NCBI GenBank assembly: GCA_900545905.1
Contig: URBA01000075.1
Location: 1-7,102 of the forward strand
Reading direction: 5' to 3'
Source: an uncultured Collinsella sp.
Lineage (GTDB): Bacteria; Actinomycetota; Coriobacteriia; Coriobacteriales; Coriobacteriaceae
DNA: 7,102 bases
Position 1 is the stretch's first letter. Each line of letters begins with the position of its first letter. The notes beneath the pieces are model-generated. The model was not told where the DNA came from, made no database searches, and worked only from the letters and a program-made list of their open reading frames with translations. A program made the position numbers and the translations under genes. Below are positions 1 through 5,586 of this stretch, piece by piece.

Positions 1-24
1 CTCGGAGATGTGTATAAGAGACAG
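1..24. other. Nextera read-2-side transposase adapter (synthetic)
   Basis: Bases 6-24 are the 19-bp Tn5 mosaic end AGATGTGTATAAGAGACAG, and bases 1-5 (CTCGG) continue it as the 3' part of the Illumina Nextera read-2 adapter. This is library sequence and not genome. Native DNA begins at 25. The GTG at 10 gives a false start whose peptide begins (V)YKRQ, and the minus-strand gene reads through the adapter without a stop, adding a false tail LSLIHISE. Confidence 0.97.
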
Positions 25-969
25 GACGTGGAGGGCGCCGCCGAGGACGTCGACTTCGATGTGCGAGGCGACAACGGGCTCGCCGTCGGCCTGGATGGGG
101 TAGTCGGGCTCCTCCAAGGTGAGCGCGGCATGGCGGCATCGGCGCATGCGAACCGGTGGCAACTTGGTATGGTGGCCGTCCTTAGCCGAAAGAAACATAG
201 GCAGGGCAACCGCGCGAGGGACGGGGCCGCAGGCGTAGCAGACGTCGAGCATGCCGTCGCAGGGGTCGGCATCGGGGCAGATACGATAGCCCGAGCCATA
301 CGTGGGGCCCAGCTGAATCGCCATGATGATCGCCCTCACGCGCTCGGCGGGCGCGTCGTCAAAGCTGGCTGTCATGGGGTAATTGCGATAGCGTAGGCCA
401 AACTGCTCAAGTCCCGATAGGGTGTAGAGCGGAGCGCCGGCGAGGCCCGTCTTTTTGCGCAGCTCGGTGGTGCCAAGGCCGATGGCGGCATCGATGCCGA
501 CCGAAAGCGTCTGGTCGTAGTACTCAACGGTAGCCTCGCCGTTACCGCTTGCGGGGTTCCAAGAGCGAATGCGCCCGATGTCCTGACGCTGCAGCTCGCA
601 GGAGAGCAGCGCGCCAAAATCCTTACCGGAGAAATCGTCGATGCCGAGTGTTTGGGCAAAATCGTTGCCGGAGCCAACGGGCAGGACGGCAAGGGCGGGA
701 CGGACCGCCTCGTTCTGCGTCATGAGTCCATTGACGACCTCGTGGATCACGCCGTCGCCGCCAAGGGCGATAACGGTGCGATAGCCCTGGGCCCGCGCGG
801 CCAGCTCCTTGGCGTGTCCCATGCGCTCGGTCAACACCAGGTCAAACTGGGATGCGCGTGCAGTCATATCCAAAAAGCGTTGCAGGCGCTCGGCAACTTC
901 GCGCGCCGCACCCGACTGGGCGGCTGGGTTGGCGATGATGAGCGTGCGACCAAAATCAGTTGCGTGCAT
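25..969 (-). CDS. YegS/DagK-family lipid kinase, 3' end missing
   Basis: Likely diacylglycerol kinase-type enzyme that phosphorylates a membrane lipid such as diacylglycerol with ATP at the inner face of the membrane. Reading from ATG at 969 gives 315 residues with no stop. The N-terminal catalytic domain shows IANPAAQSG (about 12-20), the nucleotide-binding loop LGGDGVIHEVVNGL (69-82) and PVGSGNDFA (97-105); the C-terminal beta-sandwich shows QADGEP (293-298). All are hallmarks of the DAGK/NAD-kinase fold. Family members are usually near 300 residues, so probably only a few residues are lost. The cut is at the adapter and is not a biological truncation. The 969 start has GGGAG seven bases upstream; an in-frame ATG at 993 lacks a comparable site. 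The gene lies 85 bp downstream of the CLC gene on the same strand with no visible terminator between, so co-transcription is plausible. The exact lipid substrate cannot be read from sequence. Confidence 0.9.
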
Positions 970-1044
970 GGGGCGACTCCCGGCGTGTGGCATGACGGTG
1001 CGGTCGCGCCCGGGTCGAATTTCCCCGATTGTGGCTGCACGGCG

Positions 1045-1054
1045 ATTATTACAT
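1045..1054 (-). promoter_or_regulatory. Weak possible extended -10 ahead of the lipid kinase
   Basis: On the minus strand, 1054-1045 reads ATGTAATAAT, which fits a TGn extended -10 followed by AATAAT (5 of 6 to consensus). No convincing -35 precedes it, and it overlaps the 3' end of the CLC gene. The kinase may instead be read only from the CLC promoter. Confidence 0.22.
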
Positions 1055-2476
1055 CTACTCTATCAGGTCGTTGTGGCGCTCGATAGCATCCGCTACCGTA
1101 CCGCCCTCATCTACAATAAGCGAACGGCGCTTAGGGGACACAATGCGCTGTGCGGGATACACGCCACGGTGGCCGCCGGCAAGGTAGCTAATAAACGAAA
1201 CGATGACAAAGAACCCGGCGGCCGTGCCGTGGAACAGGTCGATGGCCATCATGCAGGTGGTGATGGGCACGTTGAGGCCGGCGCAGAACACGCCGAGCAT
1301 GCCGAGAGCCGCCAGAAAACTGGGGTCAAGCCCGGTAAGGCAACCGATCCAGCCACCGAGTGCCGCACCGATGCCAAACAGGGGCGTGACCTCGCCGCCT
1401 TGGAAGCCCGCGCCCAGGGTAAGCGCTGTGACGACCAACTTGATGGCTGCGTCCGCCAGGGTGGTGTTGCCGGCAAATCCGGCGCCGGAAAGCCACGTGG
1501 AAAGGCCGGCGTAGTTCCAGGCGTCGAGGAGGGCATAGGCGGCCAAAACCACGAGTGCGCCGATGAGTGCGCGAACGAGGTAATTGGTGATAAAGCGACC
1601 GTACAAGCTCTTGACGGTTCGAACCGACCAGGCAAAGAGGCGTGCCGTCAGACCGAAGATAATTGCGCTGATAACAACGATGACGACCGTTTTGGGCGTC
1701 ATAGCGGGAACGCTGGCGATGACATTCGCCTCGTACTCGGTACCTAGGGCGAGTGATGTAAAGTAGCCGGTAAACGAGGCGACCAGGCAGTAGATGCCCG
1801 CGGTGTAGTCGATCTTGCCGATAAAGCACATCTCCATGCCAAAGAAAGCCCCGGCAAGGGGCGAGCCGAATACGGCGCCAAAGGCCGACGAGATGCCGGC
1901 GAGCATGAGGTCGTGGTGGTCATGCTTTTTGAGGTGGGCGAGGCTCGAGATGTTGCTGGCGATGGTGCCGCCAATCTGCACCGCAGCTCCCTCGCGACCG
2001 GCCGATCCGCCCGTTAGGTGCGTGAGCGTGGAGCAGACGAAGGTGAGGACGGCCATGCGCATATGGATGAGGCGGGTGCCCAGAGCGGAGTCGATGACCA
2101 GGTTGTTACCGCGTTTGGCGGCGAGACCGTGGTTTTTGTACACCCATGCGGTGACAACGCCCACAACGGGAAGCAGCGCGTAAATCCACGCATGCTGCTC
2201 GCGATAGTCGGTCGCGATATTCAACGAGGCCAAAAACGCCCAAGCGGCAACGCCCATGGCGAGCGAGACGATGACGACGAGTGCGAGCAACTTGGCGCTC
2301 GCGAGTAGGTTGCGAGCGTTGCGGCGCGTGTCGGCAGCCAAGAGATGCTCGGAGCGGGTGAGCTGTTGCCTGCCTGCCATGATGACGTCATTAAGGGAGA
2401 AAAAGCCGCCGTCGTCGAGTGACTGGGAATGATCCTGCGCCTCGTTTGCGCTTTCGGGTTTGTCGTTATGAGCCAT
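1055..2476 (-). CDS. CLC-superfamily anion transporter, CLC-F (fluoride/H+ antiporter)-like
   Basis: Polytopic inner-membrane anion transporter of 473 residues, with a hydrophilic cytoplasmic N-terminus of about 60 residues followed by hydrophobic helices to about 435. Pore motifs in order: RGNNLV (122-127) at the helix-D position, where chloride CLCs have GSGIP; GSAGREGAAVQIGG (157-170) with the gating glutamate E162; and GGEVTPLF (360-367), where chloride CLCs have GxFxP. A tyrosine, Y440, lies near the helix-R position. From memory of the family, an Asn or Met at the helix-D site and a Thr in GGEVTP mark the CLC-F fluoride/proton antiporters, so fluoride export is the favoured but unproven role; generic chloride transport is the alternative. 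The start at 2476 is chosen because AAGAGGA sits four bases upstream. An in-frame ATG at 2503 would add nine residues and place this ribosome site inside the gene. No C-terminal CBS domains are present. The gene is divergent from moeA. Confidence 0.88.
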   Translation of the reverse strand: MAHNDKPESANEAQDHSQSLDDGGFFSLNDVIMAGRQQLTRSEHLLAADTRRNARNLLASAKLLALVVIVSLAMGVAAWAFLASLNIATDYREQHAWIYALLPVVGVVTAWVYKNHGLAAKRGNNLVIDSALGTRLIHMRMAVLTFVCSTLTHLTGGSAGREGAAVQIGGTIASNISSLAHLKKHDHHDLMLAGISSAFGAVFGSPLAGAFFGMEMCFIGKIDYTAGIYCLVASFTGYFTSLALGTEYEANVIASVPAMTPKTVVIVVISAIIFGLTARLFAWSVRTVKSLYGRFITNYLVRALIGALVVLAAYALLDAWNYAGLSTWLSGAGFAGNTTLADAAIKLVVTALTLGAGFQGGEVTPLFGIGAALGGWIGCLTGLDPSFLAALGMLGVFCAGLNVPITTCMMAIDLFHGTAAGFFVIVSFISYLAGGHRGVYPAQRIVSPKRRSLIVDEGGTVADAIERHNDLIE

Positions 2477-2480
2477 ACGT

Positions 2481-2487
2481 TCCTCTT
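2481..2487 (-). promoter_or_regulatory. Ribosome binding site deciding the CLC start
   Basis: On the minus strand AAGAGGA is followed by four bases and then ATG at 2476. This selects 2476 over the upstream in-frame ATG at 2503. Confidence 0.75.
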
Positions 2488-2505
2488 TTAGGTTGCAACG
2501 CAAGC

Positions 2506-2511
2506 ATTATA
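2506..2511 (-). promoter_or_regulatory. -10 element for the CLC gene
   Basis: A perfect TATAAT on the minus strand, which puts the transcription start near 2499 and gives a leader of about 20 nt. The matching -35 position has no good TTGACA-like hexamer, so activation by a regulator or an alternative element is possible. I see no fluoride (crcB) riboswitch core in this short leader or further upstream in the intergenic region. Confidence 0.5.
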
Positions 2512-2560
2512 AAACGCGGTAAACGCGACGAGCCGGTGGGTTGGTTTCCGTTCTGTTTCG

Positions 2561-2599
2561 CGGCCTGCAACTGACAGGTGTATTTGCGGGTGCAGGCCG
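2561..2599. repeat. Perfect 9-bp inverted repeat between divergent promoters
   Basis: CGGCCTGCA at 2561-2569 is the exact reverse complement of TGCAGGCCG at 2591-2599, with a 21-bp spacer and arm centres 30 bp apart (about three helical turns). It lies between the CLC -10 (2506-2511) and the moeA -10 (2624-2629), with the right arm next to the expected moeA -35 region. It could be a two-half-site operator serving both genes. It is not followed by a T-tract, so it is not a terminator. Confidence 0.45.
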
Positions 2600-2623
2600 A
2601 GTCGCGGTCGTGCGTCGGGGGAT

Positions 2624-2629
2624 TATACT
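2624..2629 (+). promoter_or_regulatory. Putative -10 element for moeA-mog
   Basis: TATACT (5 of 6 to consensus) about 58 bp upstream of the moeA start. The -35 position (about 2601-2606, GTCGCG) is poor. It is the only good -10 candidate I see on this strand in the intergenic region, so I favour it. Confidence 0.42.
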
Positions 2630-2676
2630 GAGACAAGCATAAAGAATCGGCGCTCCTGTTGTGCGCTGTGGCATTA

Positions 2677-2681
2677 AGAGG
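2677..2681 (+). promoter_or_regulatory. Ribosome binding site deciding the moeA start
   Basis: AGAGG is followed by five bases and then ATG at 2687. The alternative in-frame GTG at 2681 overlaps this site itself and so cannot be served by it. Confidence 0.7.
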
Positions 2682-2686
2682 TGCAT

Positions 2687-3949
2687 ATGGCAGAGAAACT
2701 CATTCCGCTGGAGGACGCGCAGTCGATTGTCCTGTCGCACGTTGCTCCGACCGATCTCGTCGAGATTCCCGTGTGGCAGGCCGCCGGTCTTCCCTTGGCC
2801 GAGGACGCGGTGGCCGATATCGACATCTCGCCGTTTGCCAACAGCGCTATGGATGGATATGCCGTGCGTGCCGCCGACCTCGCCAAAGCGTCCACCGATG
2901 CGCCCGTGACGCTTTCTGTCGTGGGGCACGAGGCCGCGGGCCATGTGTTTGAGGGCGCAATCGGCGTGGGCGAGACCGTCCGCATCATGACGGGCGCGCC
3001 GGTGCCCGAGGGTGCCGATGCCGTGGTGAAGTACGAGATCGTCGATGTGCTCGACGGTGACGGCAACGAGGGCTCGCGTGTGAGGTTTTTGGCGCCGGCC
3101 AAGGTGGGGAAGAACGTTCGCTCTGCCGCCGAGGAGGCGCATGCCGGCGACGTCGTGATGCGCGCCGGCGAGGTTGTGGCCCCGGCCGGTGCTGGCCTGC
3201 TGGCAAGCGCTGGTTACGCGAGCGTGAAGGTTCATGCCGCTCCGCGCGTGGGCATTATCTCGCTGGGCACGGAGCTGGTCGCGCCGGGTGAGCTGCCGGC
3301 GCGCGGGCAGATTCGCGACTCCAACTCCTCGGCGCTGATGGCCGAGGCGCTCGATGCCGGCGCCGAGCCCGTGTTCTACGGTATTGCGCCCGACGATGAG
3401 CAGGCGATTGGCGAGCTGGTGCATCGCGCCACGCGAGAGTGCGATTTTGTCATTACGAGCGGTGGCGCCTCGGCGGGCGATTACGACTACGTGACGGCGC
3501 TCGTTCGGCGCGAGGGCGAGGTACTCTTCGATCGTATCTCGATGCGTCCCGGCAAGGCCATCACGTTTGGTCTGCTTGGGGACAAGCCATATTTGGGGCT
3601 TTCGGGCAATCCCGCGGCGGCGTATGTGGGCTTTGAGATGCTTGCCCGCCCGGCGATTCGCAAGATGCGCGGCTTTGCCGAGGGTGCGCGTCCCGTGCAG
3701 CAGGCGACGCTCACGCATAGCGTGAAAAAGCGACAGCATCGCCGCTTCTTTGATCGCGCCACGGTTTTGCGCGACCCCGAGACCGGTGAGTTGTTGGTGA
3801 CCGAGGCTAAGACACAGAATTCGGCGTTGCTTGGAACTATGCAGCGTGCGAACTGCCTGTTGCGTATTGACGAAGGACCGTGCGAGCTCAAGGCGGGAGA
3901 TGCCGTGGACGTTGTTCGCGTCGACCTGCCCGAGGGCGCCGTGTTGTAG
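2687..3949 (+). CDS. moeA: Molybdopterin molybdenumtransferase MoeA
   Basis: Cytoplasmic enzyme that inserts molybdate into adenylylated molybdopterin in the last step of molybdenum cofactor synthesis. It has 420 residues, close to the usual 400-410 of MoeA. Visible motifs: ANSAMDGYAVRAADL (51-65) containing the conserved Asp (D56); RIMTGAPVPEGAD (99-111); GIISLGTELV (189-198); ITSGGASAGDYDYV (256-269), the MoCF-binding loop shared with MogA; and MRPGKAITFG (286-295) followed by GLSGNPAAA (304-312), where many homologues have GLPGNP. The C-terminal region from about 335 fits domain IV. The ATG at 2687 is chosen over GTG at 2681 from ribosome-site spacing. The next gene starts 11 bases after the coding end, so moeA and mog form one unit. 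The similar eukaryotic-type fusion is excluded, because the mog domain is a separate gene here. Confidence 0.96.
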   Translation: MAEKLIPLEDAQSIVLSHVAPTDLVEIPVWQAAGLPLAEDAVADIDISPFANSAMDGYAVRAADLAKASTDAPVTLSVVGHEAAGHVFEGAIGVGETVRIMTGAPVPEGADAVVKYEIVDVLDGDGNEGSRVRFLAPAKVGKNVRSAAEEAHAGDVVMRAGEVVAPAGAGLLASAGYASVKVHAAPRVGIISLGTELVAPGELPARGQIRDSNSSALMAEALDAGAEPVFYGIAPDDEQAIGELVHRATRECDFVITSGGASAGDYDYVTALVRREGEVLFDRISMRPGKAITFGLLGDKPYLGLSGNPAAAYVGFEMLARPAIRKMRGFAEGARPVQQATLTHSVKKRQHRRFFDRATVLRDPETGELLVTEAKTQNSALLGTMQRANCLLRIDEGPCELKAGDAVDVVRVDLPEGAVL

Positions 3950-3953
3950 GAGG
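3948..3953 (+). promoter_or_regulatory. Consensus ribosome binding site of mog overlapping moeA stop
   Basis: A perfect AGGAGG begins inside the moeA TAG stop (3947-3949) and is six bases before ATG at 3960. This indicates translational coupling and rejects the longer upstream reading of the frame (from 3831), which would overlap moeA by more than 100 bases. The ATG at 3955 is in another frame. Confidence 0.85.
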
Positions 3954-3959
3954 AATGCT

Positions 3960-4439
3960 ATGGAGCTGAAGACATCGATCGTGACGTGCTCGGATACGCG
4001 CGATCTTGCCCAGGACGAGGCTGGAGCCGCACTCGAGGAACTTATCGAGGCACAGGGCTGGACGGTCGCCTCACATGTGGTCGTGCGCGACGACGTCAGC
4101 GAGATTGGTGATGCCATTGTGGAAGCTGCCGATGAGTGCCACGCCAATGTCGTGCTCACCTGCGGCGGCACGGGGCTTTCGATGCGAGATGTGACGCCCG
4201 AGGCGACGCGTGCCGTCTGCGACCGCGATGTGCCGGGTATTGCAGAGGCAATCCGCGCGTATTCGATGACCAAGACGCGCCGCGCCATGCTCTCGCGCGC
4301 TATTTGCATGCAACGAGGTCATACACTTGTCGTAAACTTTCCCGGTTCTACGAAGGCCGCCCGCGAAAGCTGGGAGGCCATAGCAGACCAGCTGGAGCAT
4401 GCGGCTCAGATGACAGCTGGCGGCGGACATACCAACTAA
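3960..4439 (+). CDS. mog: MogA/MoaB-family molybdopterin adenylyltransferase
   Basis: Cytoplasmic enzyme that activates molybdopterin with ATP to give adenylyl-molybdopterin, the substrate of MoeA. It has 159 residues, normal for a single-domain MoCF-binding protein. Motifs: TCSDTRD (9-15) near the N-terminus; VLTCGGTGLSMRDVTPEA (65-82), the molybdopterin-binding loop; MLSRA (110-114); and VVNFPGSTKA (124-133), close to the family NLPGSP. A His (H147) in the last helix matches the usual conserved position. MogA and MoaB are hard to separate on sequence; pairing with moeA and the absence of another adenylyltransferase in the window favour the adenylyltransferase role. It follows moeA with a perfect ribosome site and is closed by the terminator 14 bases after its stop. 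Confidence 0.93.
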   Translation: MELKTSIVTCSDTRDLAQDEAGAALEELIEAQGWTVASHVVVRDDVSEIGDAIVEAADECHANVVLTCGGTGLSMRDVTPEATRAVCDRDVPGIAEAIRAYSMTKTRRAMLSRAICMQRGHTLVVNFPGSTKAARESWEAIADQLEHAAQMTAGGGHTN

Positions 4440-4452
4440 GCGGTTTAACTGC

Positions 4453-4489
4453 GGCGGGGCGACCTGAACGGCTGCTCCGCCTTTGTTTT
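4453..4489 (+). terminator. Intrinsic terminator after mog
   Basis: The left arm GGCGGGGCGACC (4453-4464) pairs with GGCTGCTCCGCC (4470-4481): 12 positions with two G-U pairs and one A-C mismatch around a 5-nt loop. TTTGTTTT (4482-4489) follows at once. This is a strong rho-independent terminator separating moeA-mog from the mod transport genes. Confidence 0.88.
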
Positions 4490-4529
4490 CCGCCGAAGCG
4501 ACGCCGAGATGCACGGTAATTCGGAACTA

Positions 4530-4547
4530 TATTCTCTGACGAGAATA
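4530..4547. promoter_or_regulatory. Upstream operator-like palindrome of the mod promoter
   Basis: TATTCTC-TGAC-GAGAATA is a perfect 7-4-7 palindrome centred about 50 bp upstream of the predicted start of transcription. It shares its layout and most arm bases with the second palindrome at 4579-4596 (joint pattern TAWTCTS-N4-SAGAWTA). A further TTCTC at 4550-4554 can pair with the same GAGAA, so three half-sites lie 9 bp apart. The regulator is unknown to me. Confidence 0.6.
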
Positions 4548-4576
4548 ATTTCTCACTATCATTATTCGCGCAGAAG

Positions 4577-4582
4577 TATAAT
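4577..4582 (+). promoter_or_regulatory. -10 element for modABC
   Basis: A perfect TATAAT, with transcription predicted to start near 4589 and a leader of about 54 nt before modA. The -35 position (about 4554-4559, CACTAT) is poor. The leader contains GCCCG (4599-4603) and CGGGC (4616-4620), which can form a small stem; this is too little to call a riboswitch, and it does not have the length of a Moco RNA. Confidence 0.6.
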
Positions 4583-4596
4583 CTGATTGCAGATTA
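4579..4596. promoter_or_regulatory. Operator-like palindrome overlapping mod -10 and start site
   Basis: TAATCTG-ATTG-CAGATTA is a perfect 7-4-7 palindrome that begins inside the TATAAT and covers the predicted start of transcription, a classic repressor position. Its centre is 49 bp from that of the similar palindrome at 4530-4547. It does not resemble the E. coli ModE box (TATATA-type arms) as I know it. Confidence 0.62.
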
Positions 4597-4630
4597 AAGC
4601 CCGCGGTGGGGTACCCGGGCATAGCGTTCG

Positions 4631-4636
4631 AAAGGG
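4631..4636 (+). promoter_or_regulatory. Ribosome binding site deciding the modA start
   Basis: AAAGGG is six bases before ATG at 4643. The in-frame TTG at 4637 directly abuts the site and is too close to be used. Confidence 0.65.
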
Positions 4637-4642
4637 TTGAAC

Positions 4643-5518
4643 ATGTTCGATATGGTTTCTCGCCGCGGTTTTGTCTCGCTTTCTGCTGCCGCTGCCGCCG
4701 GCCTTGGCCTTGCCGGCTGCTCGGGCAACAAGACGTCCGAGCTCGCTGGTTCCGATACCGGCTCAGCCAGGTCTTCCTCTAAGAAGAAGGCTGTCGAGCT
4801 GCAGGTCTTTGCCGCTAACTCGCTCGAGAAAGCTCTGCCCGAGGTTCAGGAGCTCTACACCGAGCAGACCGGCACCACGTTTGCCGACACGCAGTTTAAG
4901 GCGTCTGGCGACCTTGTCGAGCAGATGCGCGCCGGTGCCGCCGTCGACGTGCTCATCACGGCCTCCAAGGGCACCATGGACGACGCCGAGGCCGCCGAGC
5001 TCGTCGACGCCGATTCGCGTGAGGACATGTTCGTCAACGACCTCGTGATCATTCGCGCCGAGGGCTCCGATACTAAGGTCGAGGCCATCGCCGACGTCGC
5101 GAATCTGGACGGTAAGATTGCCATTGGCGACGCCAAGACCGTCCCCGCCGGCAAGTACGCCAACCAGGCGCTGGCTTCCGTGGGCCTCTATACCGGTACC
5201 GAGGGCGACGACGGCGAGTATGCTCCCGAGATCGCCGACAAGGTGGCTTTGGCCGACAAGGTCGGTACCGCCGCCGCCTATGTGTCCACAGGCGACTGCG
5301 TGGCCGGTTTTGTCTACAGCTCCGACATCTTCCGCTACGACGGCATTGAGGAGGCCTTTGTGTGCCCCGAGGATTCGCACAAGCCCATCGTGTACCCGGG
5401 TGCCGTTGCCGAGAGCTCCGAGCACGCCGACGAGGCCAAGGCGTTTATCGACTTCTGCCTGACCAACAAGAAGGCCCAGAAGATTTGGGCCAAGTACGGC
5501 TTTGAGCTTTCCGAGTAG
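4643..5518 (+). CDS. modA: Molybdate ABC transporter substrate-binding lipoprotein ModA
   Basis: Extracytoplasmic binding protein that captures molybdate (or tungstate) for the ModBC permease. It has 291 residues. The N-terminus carries a twin-arginine-like SRRGFV (6-11), a hydrophobic stretch and the lipobox LAGC, with the lipidated Cys at 26, so it is probably a Tat-exported lipoprotein. A low-complexity Ser/Lys linker (about 30-50) precedes the binding domain. ELQVFAANSLEKALPE (52-67) matches the family strand with the first oxyanion-binding Ser (S60); KASGDLVEQMRAGAAVDVLI (86-105) carries the second (S88). FVYSSD (223-228) is near the usual ligand-contact Tyr (Y225). The C-terminal motif ends with AKAFIDFCLTNKKAQKIWAKYGFEL, here split as AKAFIDFCL (265-273) and IWAKYGFEL (281-289), typical of ModA. 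It is the first gene after the mod promoter, 68 bp ahead of modB. Whether it prefers molybdate or tungstate cannot be told. Confidence 0.95.
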   Translation: MFDMVSRRGFVSLSAAAAAGLGLAGCSGNKTSELAGSDTGSARSSSKKKAVELQVFAANSLEKALPEVQELYTEQTGTTFADTQFKASGDLVEQMRAGAAVDVLITASKGTMDDAEAAELVDADSREDMFVNDLVIIRAEGSDTKVEAIADVANLDGKIAIGDAKTVPAGKYANQALASVGLYTGTEGDDGEYAPEIADKVALADKVGTAAAYVSTGDCVAGFVYSSDIFRYDGIEEAFVCPEDSHKPIVYPGAVAESSEHADEAKAFIDFCLTNKKAQKIWAKYGFELSE

Positions 5519-5576
5519 TGCGGCTTGGCGCGATAATTCCATCGTTTTGATTTTCACCCCGTCCTTGTATTCTCTT

Positions 5577-5580
5577 GGAG
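5577..5580 (+). promoter_or_regulatory. Ribosome binding site deciding the modB start
   Basis: GGAG is six bases before GTG at 5587. The in-frame TTG at 5575 overlaps this site, so GTG 5587 is preferred. Either choice leaves the signal-like N-terminus intact. Confidence 0.6.
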
Positions 5581-5586
5581 CTTTTC

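Noticed and set aside
10..396. Plus-strand frame starting at the left end.
   Set aside because: Its start codon is in the synthetic adapter and it is antisense to the lipid kinase.
809..1747. A 312-residue plus-strand frame antisense to the CLC gene and lipid kinase start.
   Set aside because: No motif, poor composition, and fully overlapped by a protein with clear CLC pore motifs.
2477..2686. Possible fluoride riboswitch upstream of the CLC gene.
   Set aside because: I could not find the conserved GGNGAUGG-type core in the right orientation, and the predicted transcript leader is too short.
2507..4309. A 600-residue open frame on the minus strand across moeA and mog.
   Set aside because: It lies antisense to two well-recognised genes, has arginine- and histidine-rich low-complexity content and no known motif. 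Long antisense frames are expected from GC-rich codon bias.
4597..4642. Possible molybdenum-cofactor riboswitch in the modA leader.
   Set aside because: The leader is only about 50 nt with one short stem, too small for the Moco RNA fold. The moeA leader is also too short for it.
4763..5557. A 264-residue minus-strand frame opposite modA.
   Set aside because: A glycine/leucine/valine-rich mirror of the modA codon pattern, with no motif and no ribosome site seen.
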